Of a stretch of DNA of 64,000 nucleotides, positions 35,029 to 42,528 are shown piece by piece (positions within the stretch are counted from its first letter, which is position 1; the number at the start of each line of letters is the position of its first letter). Source of the stretch: Actinopolyspora saharensis (lineage in GTDB: Bacteria > Actinomycetota > Actinomycetes > Mycobacteriales > Pseudonocardiaceae); assembly GCF_900100925.1 (NCBI RefSeq), contig NZ_FNKO01000002.1, positions 2,170,001 through 2,234,000 on the forward strand. Direction: 5' to 3'. A program made the position numbers and the translations under genes. Below the pieces are notes generated by a model, which was not told the DNA's origin, ran no database searches, and saw only the letters and a list, made by a program, of their open reading frames with translations.

Positions 35029-35114
35029 GTGGGGCGGCGTTTCTCATGTCGCCGCCCGATCTCGCCCGCGACTGGAGGACCGGTGCGGGGACCGGCCGCG
35101 CCTCGTGTCCGGTC

Positions 35115-35132
35115 CAGTTCTGCCTGTAACTG
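35115..35132 (+). repeat. Repeat family B, short partial copy
   Basis: CAGTTCTGCCTGTAACTG matches the core of the copies at 38184 and 39398 with one or two changes. Confidence 0.4.
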
Positions 35133-35217
35133 CGCGGAACCCTGAGCCGCGGACGGGGGTGCCCCTCGCGTCTCGGTGCTCGAACTGGGAGCAGCATCAC
35201 AAACCGATTCGGTCGCT

Positions 35218-35252
35218 TTACCGACCGAACCGGTCGGTAACTCGCGTAGCAT
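35218..35252. promoter_or_regulatory. TetR operator and leaderless promoter
   Basis: A perfect inverted repeat, arms TTACCGACCG and CGGTCGGTAA with a 3-nt spacer (35218-35240), is followed by the -10 box TAGCAT (35247-35252), 7 nt before the TetR start GTG 35260. Repressor binding would cover the promoter, giving autoregulation and control of the efflux gene. Confidence 0.8.
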
Positions 35253-35259
35253 CGCGGAC

Positions 35260-35853
35260 GTGACAAGACCGTTCCGGGAGCAGGTGGACGAGCAGATCCT
35301 CGACCGCGCGGCCGAGCTGTTCGCCCAGCACGGATTCGCCCAGACATCGCTGAAGGCGCTGGCCGAGGCGGTCGGCCTGTCCAAGGCGGGGTTGCTGCAC
35401 CACTACCCCAGCAAGGAAGCGATCCACGAGGCCGCGCTGGAGACGGGGCGCGCGCAGGCCCGCCTGGTGTTCGAGGACGTCACCCGGCTGCGGCCCGGTC
35501 CGGATCGGGACCGGCGTGCGCTGGAACTGCTGACCGACGTCGCCCTGGAAAGGCCAGGCCTGGTCTCGCTGGCCTTCCGGCCGATCACGGCCCCGGGGGA
35601 CCACCCCGTGATGCTCGACGGGGAGGACATGCTCATCCACGAGATCTTCGTCCTCGATCCGGAGGAGCAGAGCACGGAACGGTTCATCCGGGTCGTCGGT
35701 GCGCTGAGCGCGCTGGCCGTGCTCACGCTGACCGCCAACCGCGAAGGCGACAAGACCACGTGGCGCCCCCGGATCATCGCCACCTGCTTCGACGCGCTCG
35801 GCCACGCCGGCGCCGATGTTTCTTCGTACGGTTCCGAACCGCTGGAGGACTGA
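35260..35853 (+). CDS. TetR-family repressor of the MMPL transporter
   Basis: 197 aa. The N-terminal helix-turn-helix is at about residues 10-55 (DRAAELFAQHGFAQTSLKAL; EAVGLSKAGLLHHYPSKEAI), followed by an all-helical ligand-binding domain. GTG 35260 was chosen because TAGCAT lies 7 nt upstream and a 23-bp operator precedes it. It is followed after 6 bp by the MMPL gene, so both are in one self-regulated operon. The inducer is unknown, probably a lipophilic compound exported by the pump. Confidence 0.88.
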   Translation: MTRPFREQVDEQILDRAAELFAQHGFAQTSLKALAEAVGLSKAGLLHHYPSKEAIHEAALETGRAQARLVFEDVTRLRPGPDRDRRALELLTDVALERPGLVSLAFRPITAPGDHPVMLDGEDMLIHEIFVLDPEEQSTERFIRVVGALSALAVLTLTANREGDKTTWRPRIIATCFDALGHAGADVSSYGSEPLED

Positions 35854-35859
35854 CTTCAC

Positions 35860-38100
35860 ATGGCACGTCTGTTGTACCGACTGGGAGCCGGTGCCCATCG
35901 GCACCGGTTACTCGTCGTCCTGGTGTGGCTGGTGGCCCTCGCCGGAGCGGGCGTGGGAGCGGCGACGCTGTCCGGACCCACCTCGGACAGCTTCTCCATC
36001 CCAGGCCAGGAATCCACCATCGCCCAGGACAAGCTGCAGGAGGAGTTCGACTCGGGCGGCGGGGTCACCGCCAAGGTCGTGCTGCGCGCCCCGGACGGGC
36101 AGCAGCTGACCAGCCCGGCCAACGTCGCCGAGATCAAGAGCCTGGTTTCCGAGCTGTCCGAGCAGCCCGGGGTGACCACGGCCAGCAACCCGTTGAACCC
36201 GAACTCGCCGACGATCAGCCCCGATCGGACCACGGCGTACAGCACGGTCACCTACGACGCCGCCATGGGCGAGGTCACCAGTGAACAGCGCGAGGCGCTG
36301 CTGGACACCGTCGACCAGGCGGACCAGGGGCCGTTCACCGTCGAAGTGAGCGGCCAGGCAGTCATGGCCACCCCCTCGGTCGGCGGCCCCGCGGAGGCGA
36401 TCGGCGTCATCGTCGCCCTGATGATCCTCGCGCTGACCTACGGTTCGCTGGTGACCGCGGGGATGAACCTGGTCACCGCAGGAGTGGGCGTCGGAATCGG
36501 TGCGCTGGGCATCAGCATCGCCACCGGTTTCATGGAGCTGCAGTCCACCACCTCCATCCTGGCAACGATGCTGGGCCTGGCGGTCGGCATCGACTACGCC
36601 CTGTTCATCATCAACCGGCACCGGCAGGAACTGCGGCGCGGCACGGACGTCCGCACCTCCGTGGCCACCGCGGTGGGCACCGCGGGATCGGCGGTGCTCA
36701 CGGCAGGCATCACCGTGTTCATCGCCCTGGCCGGGCTGTCGGTGGTGGGGATCCCCTTCCTCACCCAGATGGGACTGGCGGCGGCGGCGACCATCGTCGT
36801 GGCCGTGCTCGTGGCCCTGACCCTGGTGCCTGCCGTGCTCGGCTACCTCGGTCACCGCGTGCTGCCCCGCAAGCAGCGCACCGCCCCGGCAGCAGTTGCC
36901 GAGTCCGCGAACGAGGCCGCGGCCGAGTCCGCGACCCACGCCGCGAGCGGATCCGCGAACGATCGGAGCTTCCACCAGAAGTGGATCAACGCGGTCACCC
37001 GCGGTCGCGTGCCCGCGCTGCTGATCTCGCTCGTGGCGCTCGGCGTCGTGGCGATCCCGGCCGCCTCCATGCAGACCACCCTGGTCCAAACCCCCTCCGA
37101 GGGCACCACGCAGGCCAGGGCGCAGCAGATGCTGGCCGACAGCTTCGGTCCGGGCGTCAACGGTCCCCTCGTGGCCTTCTTCGAGGGCGACGGCGCACCG
37201 CGAACCGCGCAGCAGGCCAGCGGTGCGATCTCCGGGCTCGACGACGTCGCCACCGTCACGCCCCCGGTGCCGAACGCGAGCGGTGATGCCGCCATGCTCA
37301 CCGTGATCCCGGAGTCCGGCCCCTCCACCCAGGAGACCGAACAGCTCGTGGGGGACCTGCGCGACCAGCTGGCCGACATCGGCGGAGCCGACAGCTACGT
37401 GACCGGAACCACCGCCGTCAGCGTCGACGTGGCCCAGGCCCTGGACCAGGCCCTGCCGATCTACCTGGTGCTGGTCGTGGGGTTGGCGCTGATCCTGCTG
37501 GTGCTGGTGTTCCGCTCCGTCCTGGTTCCGCTGGTCGGGGTGCTCGGCTTCCTGCTGACCCTGGGGGCCGCGCTCGGCGCGACCGTGGCGGTGTTCCAGT
37601 GGGGCTGGCTGAGCAACGTGGTCAACCTGGACGACACCGGGCCGCTGATCAGCCTCACCCCGATCCTGATGATCGGCATCCTGTTCGGGCTGGCGATGGA
37701 CTACCAGATCTTCCTGGTGTCCCGGATGCACGAGGCCTACCACAAGGGCCACGCCCCGCGCGGGGCGATCGTGAACGGCTTCCGGCAGGCGGCTCCGGTC
37801 GTGGTCGCCGCGGCGCTGATCATGTTCTCGGTGTTCGCCGGTTTCGTCCCGGCTGGCAACGCCACCATCAAGTCGATCGCCTTCGCCCTGGCGGTCGGCA
37901 TCCTGGTGGACGCCTTCGTGGTCCGCATGGTCCTCATGCCCGCGGCGCTGGCGCTGCTCGGAAGGGCGGCGTGGTGGCTGCCCGGTTGGCTGCGGTGGCT
38001 GCCCGCCCTCGATGTGGAGGGATCCGCGCTCGCCGAGGTCGACGATGCGGGCGGCGAGACCGGCTCCGATGAGCGGAAGCGGGCCGAGATCGGCTCGTGA
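35860..38100 (+). CDS. MMPL/RND-family membrane exporter
   Basis: A 746-aa proton-driven exporter with the RND layout: a first span at residues 12-35 (LLVVLVWLVALAGAGVGAAT), a large extracytoplasmic loop, five spans, an Ala/Ser/Glu-rich cytoplasmic linker (about 345-370), then the second repeat. GLAVGIDYALFIINRHRQEL and its counterpart GLAMDYQIFLVSRMHEAY contain the Asp-Tyr pairs characteristic of MMPL proton relays. Actinobacterial members export lipids, siderophores or drugs; substrate not predictable here. It sits 6 bp downstream of its TetR gene and ends at a long hairpin. Confidence 0.92.
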   Translation: MARLLYRLGAGAHRHRLLVVLVWLVALAGAGVGAATLSGPTSDSFSIPGQESTIAQDKLQEEFDSGGGVTAKVVLRAPDGQQLTSPANVAEIKSLVSELSEQPGVTTASNPLNPNSPTISPDRTTAYSTVTYDAAMGEVTSEQREALLDTVDQADQGPFTVEVSGQAVMATPSVGGPAEAIGVIVALMILALTYGSLVTAGMNLVTAGVGVGIGALGISIATGFMELQSTTSILATMLGLAVGIDYALFIINRHRQELRRGTDVRTSVATAVGTAGSAVLTAGITVFIALAGLSVVGIPFLTQMGLAAAATIVVAVLVALTLVPAVLGYLGHRVLPRKQRTAPAAVAESANEAAAESATHAASGSANDRSFHQKWINAVTRGRVPALLISLVALGVVAIPAASMQTTLVQTPSEGTTQARAQQMLADSFGPGVNGPLVAFFEGDGAPRTAQQASGAISGLDDVATVTPPVPNASGDAAMLTVIPESGPSTQETEQLVGDLRDQLADIGGADSYVTGTTAVSVDVAQALDQALPIYLVLVVGLALILLVLVFRSVLVPLVGVLGFLLTLGAALGATVAVFQWGWLSNVVNLDDTGPLISLTPILMIGILFGLAMDYQIFLVSRMHEAYHKGHAPRGAIVNGFRQAAPVVVAAALIMFSVFAGFVPAGNATIKSIAFALAVGILVDAFVVRMVLMPAALALLGRAAWWLPGWLRWLPALDVEGSALAEVDDAGGETGSDERKRAEIGS

Positions 38101-38128
38101 CCCTCGGATCTCCATCCGCGAGTGAATC

Positions 38129-38169
38129 GGTGGCCCGGTGCCGAAGCATCCCTTCGGTGCCGGGCCACC
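38129..38169 (+). terminator. Strong hairpin terminator after the MMPL gene
   Basis: An 18-bp stem, GGTGGCCCGGTGCCGAAG with CTTCGGTGCCGGGCCACC, paired throughout with two G-U wobbles, around a 5-nt loop CATCC, 28 bp after the stop. Confidence 0.75.
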
Positions 38170-38183
38170 TTGCTCGCGTGGTC

Positions 38184-38246
38184 TTCGCAGTTTTGCCTGT
38201 GACCGGCGGTTCTCCACACCGGCTGGAACCATCCACAGGGGGAGGG
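38184..38246 (+). repeat. Repeat family B, upstream copy
   Basis: TTCGCAGTTTTGCCTGTGAC, then CGGCGGTTCTCC, and finally CCACAGGGGGAGGG. It is in direct orientation with the copy at 39398. The two copies bracket the membrane-protein gene 38396-39382. Confidence 0.65.
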
Positions 38247-38395
38247 CAACACCGGGCAGCGCCGGCCCCGCGGCCGGAAACCACGAGACCACCGGCCCCG
38301 CGGAGGAACTGGTCAGGATCTCTCAGGGCGGATCGGGCGAGGATGAGTAGTTTCGCTCTGCGCGGTCCGGGGCGGTCGCTGGTGCAGTTCCGGGG

Positions 38396-39382
38396 ATGAA
38401 CAATCACGACGTCGCCGACGACGACCCGGAAAGACGCGGAACCCCCGCGCCGGGAGCGGTGGGCACCGCGGCGCTGCTGGGGTTCAATCTCGTACTGCTC
38501 GTTCGGGCGCTGCGCCGGATCACCCGGCAGGACGTCTTCGAGGTGGTGGCCGCGTCGGAGCAGCCAGGTGCGGGCGAGGTGCTCCTCAGGATCCTGCTCT
38601 ACTGCTTCGCAGGCGCCGTAGTGGTGGGACACCTGTGGTTCACGGCTCGCGCGCTGAGGCTGTGCGGCTTCAGCAGGCCGGGGCCGACGTTGCTGGTGAG
38701 CATCGGTGCTTCCGCGGTGCTGATTCCGCTCTCCGGGGTGCTGCTGCGCTCGCCGGTGGGGCCGAACCCGGTCACGCTGGCGGAGGTGCCGGTGTATCCG
38801 CTGGTGGCCGCCGCGGGGCACGCGCTGGTGGCGCGGTTCGCACCGCGCGTTTCCGAGGCCCCGCGGCCACCCCTGCGCGCTTCCTGGGCAGCGGTGGTGA
38901 GCGCCGTGATGCTGGGGGTCAACTTCGTGCTGGTGGCCTGGACGGTGCTGAGGTTCGGAGGACTCGCCGTGCTCGGCATGGCGATGTCTCCGCAGCAGGA
39001 GTCCTGGGGCCTCGTGCTCTCCCTCTACTGCGTCCTCGCCGCCGTCCTGGTGGTGCAGGCGTGGTTCCTGGGGCGCATGATGCGGCTGAGCGGGATCACC
39101 AGGCCCGTGCCGATGCTGCTGCTGGCGGTCGGTGTCTCGGCCGCGCTGGGGGTTCTCGCCGGCATGGTGCTGTGGGCGCTGTGGGAGCAGTGGGAGGTGC
39201 TCGTCCCGCATGCGGTCGCCGTCGCCCTGTTCGCGCTGCTGGCCGCCGCTGGGTTCGGTGTGACGGCGTGGTTGGCGCGGCGGACCAGGGTGCTGGCAGT
39301 GCTCGCCGTCGTGGCGCCGGTGGTCGTCCTCGGTGGGGCGTTCGCCCTGGCGGCGCTCCGTTCGGGGGCCCTGGCCGGCTGA
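38396..39382 (+). CDS. Membrane protein with internal duplication, hypothetical (328 aa)
   Basis: Eight hydrophobic spans in two similar halves. Half 1 (about residues 20-130) contains GFNLVLLVRALRR, then VVGHLWFTARALRLCGFSRP and LVSIGASAVLIPLSGVLL. Half 2 (about 170-270) contains GVNFVLVAWTVLRF, VVQAWFLGRMMRLSGITRP and LLAVGVSAALGVLAGMVL. The match is collinear, so the gene arose by tandem duplication. No family is recognised and no catalytic residues are apparent. Start at ATG 38396; the sequence just upstream is GCAGTTCCGGGG, a weak ribosome site. The gene is bracketed by direct repeats and is an insertion relative to mycobacterial order. Confidence 0.72.
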   Translation: MNNHDVADDDPERRGTPAPGAVGTAALLGFNLVLLVRALRRITRQDVFEVVAASEQPGAGEVLLRILLYCFAGAVVVGHLWFTARALRLCGFSRPGPTLLVSIGASAVLIPLSGVLLRSPVGPNPVTLAEVPVYPLVAAAGHALVARFAPRVSEAPRPPLRASWAAVVSAVMLGVNFVLVAWTVLRFGGLAVLGMAMSPQQESWGLVLSLYCVLAAVLVVQAWFLGRMMRLSGITRPVPMLLLAVGVSAALGVLAGMVLWALWEQWEVLVPHAVAVALFALLAAAGFGVTAWLARRTRVLAVLAVVAPVVVLGGAFALAALRSGALAG

Positions 39383-39397
39383 CCCTCCCGCGCGGTT

Positions 39398-39460
39398 TTC
39401 GCAGTTTTGCCTGTAACTGGCGGTTTTCCTCACTCGCCGGATCTCTCCACAGGAGGAGGG
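39398..39460 (+). repeat. Repeat family B, downstream copy
   Basis: TTCGCAGTTTTGCCTGTAAC, then TGGCGGTTTTCC, and finally CCACAGGAGGAGGG. It begins 16 bp after the stop of the membrane-protein gene. Block order and spacing equal the 38184 copy. Confidence 0.65.
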
Positions 39461-39522
39461 TCCCCGGCGAGCGGCGGACCGCCGCGGTTCCGCCCACGAC
39501 CGGTGGGGCCGGGAGCCGAGCG

Positions 39523-39957
39523 CTACAGCTGCCGCAGCGCCGCGCGGATCTCCTCCGGAACGGGGACGGTGATGCGCGTTTCGCGGTCCACGTAGACGTG
39601 CACGAACCTGCCCAGCGAAGCGGGCTGCTCACTGCCGTTGCCGAACACGGCGAGCCCGTAGGTGACGCTGGAGTTGCCCAGCCTGCGCAGACCGATGCCG
39701 ACCTCGATCTCGTCGGGAAAGCTCACTTCGGACAGGTAGCGGCAGCCGGTCTCGGCGACCACGCCGATCGCGGGGAGCCTGCGGATGTCGGTGCCCGTGG
39801 CCCGCATCAGCCAGCCGTTCACGGCGGTGTCGAACCACGAGTAGTGGGTCACGTTGTTGACGTGACCGTAGTCGTCGTTGTCGGACCAGCGGGTGGTTAT
39901 CGGCCACAGCACACCGAAATCGCTGCGCTTGGGCGGAGGATCGGCAAAGTCGGACAC
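39523..39957 (-). CDS. Acyl-CoA thioesterase (4-hydroxybenzoyl-CoA thioesterase-like hotdog)
   Basis: 144 aa. Hydrolyses acyl-CoA to acid and CoA in the cytoplasm; the exact acyl chain is not predictable. The family motif TTRWSDNDDYGHVNNVTHYS near residue 22 carries the catalytic Asp of the 4HBT group. GCRYLSEVSFPDEIEVGIGL and GRFVHVYVDRETR complete the single hotdog fold. GTG 39957 is the proposed start; no strong ribosome site is seen. It is divergent from the tRNA-Val gene. Confidence 0.85.
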   Translation of the reverse strand: MSDFADPPPKRSDFGVLWPITTRWSDNDDYGHVNNVTHYSWFDTAVNGWLMRATGTDIRRLPAIGVVAETGCRYLSEVSFPDEIEVGIGLRRLGNSSVTYGLAVFGNGSEQPASLGRFVHVYVDRETRITVPVPEEIRAALRQL

Positions 39958-40052
39958 GTGGGGAGCCTAACGTGCCCGTCAGTGCCCACCCCCGTGTCAA
40001 GGATGATCATCACGGCCGGTAAGATGTTTCGTGCTCGGCGGCAGCCGGACGG

Positions 40053-40124
40053 GCGCGATTAGCTCAGCGGGAGAGCGCTACCTTGACACGGTAGAGGTCG
40101 CTGGTTCGATCCCAGCATCGCGCA
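40053..40124 (+). tRNA. tRNA-Val (anticodon GAC)
   Basis: A complete 72-nt cloverleaf: acceptor GCGCGAT with ATCGCGC and discriminator A; D-stem GCTC/GAGC; anticodon stem CTACC/GGTAG with loop TTGACAC, giving anticodon GAC (40085-40087); variable loop AGGTC; T-stem GCTGG/CCAGC with TTCGATC. The 3' CCA is not encoded. Confidence 0.97.
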
Positions 40125-40206
40125 CTCACTCCACTTCGAAGTCCGATCCCGGATCGCTCCGGGATTTCGCATCCCAGAAGGTCGGCGCTTCGCGCCGGAA
40201 CGCCGC

Positions 40207-40638
40207 TCAGGGGTGCATCCGGGCTCGCCCGAGCGCCTTGTCCACGGCGTTGCGCGGTCCGTGCAGGGCCACTCCGACCAGGTCGAGCTTCTCCCGCGGA
40301 ACCGCCCGAACCGCCGCGCGGTTGTCGCGATCGTTGCCGGTGGCGAACAGCTCCGAGGTGAACACCGCCACGGGCATGCCCCGCTCGACGGCGCGGGAGT
40401 GCGCTCGGGTGACGGTTTCCGCCGCGCCCTCGAAGACCAGCACCGGTTGCCGGAACATCGACAGGTACTCGTTCTCGTCGGCGTCCCGGTAGGGTTCGCC
40501 GATCACCTCCGGGAGTCGCGTTCCGATGCCGCTCACCAGGAACGCCGTGACGTTCAGCCGCTGCCAGGTCGCCAGGTCGTCGCGCAGCAGCACGGCGATC
40601 TTCGTGTTGAACCGTACGGGGGAATCCTCTCGCGTCAT
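40207..40638 (-). CDS. DUF2000 family protein
   Basis: 143 aa. KIAVLLRDDLATWQRLNVTA at residue 14, PVLVFEGAAETVTRAH near 67 and the conserved PVAVFTSELFATGND are typical of DUF2000, a small peptidyl-tRNA-hydrolase-like fold of unknown function. ATG 40638 is preferred because it begins just before the conserved core; an upstream in-frame ATG at 40689 would overlap the divergent AraC gene. It is divergently paired with that AraC-type regulator, 49 bp apart, which suggests direct control. Confidence 0.82.
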   Translation of the reverse strand: MTREDSPVRFNTKIAVLLRDDLATWQRLNVTAFLVSGIGTRLPEVIGEPYRDADENEYLSMFRQPVLVFEGAAETVTRAHSRAVERGMPVAVFTSELFATGNDRDNRAAVRAVPREKLDLVGVALHGPRNAVDKALGRARMHP

Positions 40639-40687
40639 GGGGGAATCGTCGCCGGTGTCCCGCGGGCGGGTCTTGTACGTTCTTTGC

Positions 40688-41479
40688 ATGGTCACCAGCT
40701 CGGGCGTGGCGGCGTGGCGTCCCCCGGTGGGCGGGATCGCGGAGGTCTATCACGCTCACCTGGTCGAGCACTCCTATCCCATGCACGCCCACGACTCGTG
40801 GACGCTGCTGCTGGTGGACGACGGGACGGTGCGGTACGACCTGCACCGCCACGAGCACGGCGCGCTGGGGAGCCTGGTCACCCTGCTGCCGCCGCACGTC
40901 CCGCACAACGGCACCCCGATGACCCCGCAGGGCCTCAGGAAACGGGTGCTCTACCTGGACTCGACCCGGTTCGGCGAGGATCTCGTCGGCGCGGCGGTGG
41001 ACGATCCCACGATCGACGACCCGCTGCTGCGGCACCGCATCCACCAGCTGCACGACTCGCTGCTTCCGCCCGGCGAACCCCTGGAGGCCGAGAGCAGGCT
41101 GGCCTTCGTCACCGAGCGGCTGCGTCTGCACCTGACCGGTCGCCCGGGGACGGCGGAACCGGTCGATCGCGCGAAGCTCGCCGTGCGGCTGCGCGAGCTG
41201 TTGGACGAGCACCTCGTCGACGGGATCACGCTCCGGGAGGCGGCGGACGTGCTGCACGCGCACCCCACTCATCTGGTCCGGTCCTTCAGCGGGGAGTTCG
41301 CCACTCCGCCGCACCAGTACCTGACCGGCCGCAGGGTCGATCTGGCCCGGCGATTGCTGCTGGACGGGATGGCTCCCCGGTTCGCCGCCACGGCGGCGGG
41401 GTTCTACGACCAGGCACATCTGACCAGGCATTTCAAGCGGGTCCTCGGCACGAGTCCCGCGCGGTTCGCCCGCGGTTGA
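40688..41479 (+). CDS. AraC-family transcriptional regulator
   Basis: 263 aa with an N-terminal cupin-like sensing domain (YHAHLVEHSYPMHAHDSWTL; LVTLLPPHVPHNGTPM) and a C-terminal AraC DNA-binding domain with two helix-turn-helix units: LREAADVLHAHPTHLVRSFS and FAATAAGFYDQAHLTRHFKR, then GTSPARFARG. Start at ATG 40688. The divergent DUF2000 gene (start 40638) is the likely target, with a shared 49-bp promoter region. In related genomes AraC/DUF2000 pairs are common (general recollection); inducer unknown. Confidence 0.85.
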   Translation: MVTSSGVAAWRPPVGGIAEVYHAHLVEHSYPMHAHDSWTLLLVDDGTVRYDLHRHEHGALGSLVTLLPPHVPHNGTPMTPQGLRKRVLYLDSTRFGEDLVGAAVDDPTIDDPLLRHRIHQLHDSLLPPGEPLEAESRLAFVTERLRLHLTGRPGTAEPVDRAKLAVRLRELLDEHLVDGITLREAADVLHAHPTHLVRSFSGEFATPPHQYLTGRRVDLARRLLLDGMAPRFAATAAGFYDQAHLTRHFKRVLGTSPARFARG

Positions 41480-41637
41480 GCGCAGCAGCCCCTCGTGGGC
41501 ACGCGGGTTCCGCCGCGGTGCCTCCCACTCGGCGCCTCTACCCGGGGCCACGCCTCGTCGAGCGGAGCCCGAGCTCCTCGGCTAGCTCGGTCGGGGGCAG
41601 CGCACCGGGACAGTTTTCAATCAACTGCTTGACTGGA

Positions 41638-41668
41638 TTCAATCAGCTGATTAAATTAGCTGATTGAA
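41638..41668. promoter_or_regulatory. Operator upstream of TetR/BVMO cluster
   Basis: A perfect inverted repeat with 11-bp arms TTCAATCAGCT and AGCTGATTGAA and a 9-nt AT-rich spacer. Just upstream, TTTCAATCAACTGCTTGAC is a diverged half. The patch is strikingly AT-rich for this genome and lies 96 bp before the TetR start at 41764. Confidence 0.75.
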
Positions 41669-41763
41669 AGATGTCGCCGGGTCACGAGCCGGGGCGGAGC
41701 CGGACGCTGGTCGGAGTCCGCCGCAGCGAGCTCGGGGACGAGGTGTGCGACGGCGGTGAGGTG

Positions 41764-42417
41764 ATGTCCGTGGCGAGCAGGACGGCGCGGGACGAGCGCG
41801 GCGCGGCAACTCGGGAGTCGATCCTGAGAGCGGCGGAGCGCCTGTTCGCCGAGAACGGGATGTACGCGGTCTCCAACCGCCGGATCAGCGAGGAGCTCGG
41901 TCTCGGCAACAGCGCCGCGGTCACCTACCACTTCGGCACGAGGACGGAGCTGGTGCGCGCGATCGTGCGGGGGCACGGCGAGCGGATGGAGCACCTGCGC
42001 GCGAGCATGGTGGCCACCCCGGGCGACTCCGCGAGCCTGCGCTACTGGGTCGCCTGCCTGGTGCGCCCGATGACCGAGCACCTGGCGGAGTCGGGCGGCC
42101 CGACGTGGTACGCGCGGTTCGCCGCGCAGATCGCGGCCGACCCGACGCTCCACGAGATCGCGCACGAGGACTCGCTGAGCTCCCCCTCGCTGTGGTTCGC
42201 CCTGGACGGGCTGAACCGGTGCCTGCCCGAGTTGCCGGAGAACGTGCGCACCGAGCGCTGGAACATGGGCCGGCACCTGACCACGCACATGTGCGTCGAG
42301 CGCGAACGCGCCATCGCCGAGGGAACGCCCACGCTGCACGCGGACTGGGAGAGCTTCGCCAACGGCCTGATCGACGCCGTCGTCGGGTTGTGGCTGGCCC
42401 CGGTGACCCACCACTAG
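41764..42417 (+). CDS. TetR-family regulator of the monooxygenase cluster
   Basis: 217 aa starting MSVASRTARDERGAATRESI. The helix-turn-helix is at about residues 20-62 (LRAAERLFAENGMYAVSNRR; LGLGNSAAVTYHFGTRTELV), followed by a helical ligand domain. ATG 41764 is preferred, with GGTGAGGTG directly upstream; an in-frame ATG at 41671 would add 31 residues but lies next to the operator. It is followed 111 bp later by the Baeyer-Villiger monooxygenase gene and likely controls it through the 41638 operator. Confidence 0.85.
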   Translation: MSVASRTARDERGAATRESILRAAERLFAENGMYAVSNRRISEELGLGNSAAVTYHFGTRTELVRAIVRGHGERMEHLRASMVATPGDSASLRYWVACLVRPMTEHLAESGGPTWYARFAAQIAADPTLHEIAHEDSLSSPSLWFALDGLNRCLPELPENVRTERWNMGRHLTTHMCVERERAIAEGTPTLHADWESFANGLIDAVVGLWLAPVTHH

Positions 42418-42528
42418 TGAGCGAGAACCGCCGCACGCTGCCCGAACGGGCCCGGCTCGGAGGCAGGCGCAGCCTGTCGAGCGCCGCGGCGGGACCGCAG
42501 CGAGCCCCGAACGAGAAGGACTGAACGC

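Larger units (their letters stand above)
34870..35217. other. Gap between icd and TetR gene
   Basis: 348 bp without a gene. It contains a hairpin (35010-35028), a partial copy of repeat family B (35115-35132), and GC-rich sequence of no clear role. Confidence 0.5.

Noticed and set aside
35176..35259. Upstream extension of the TetR protein to 225 aa
   Set aside because: It would translate through the 23-bp operator and the -10 box; GTG 35260 fits the promoter layout.
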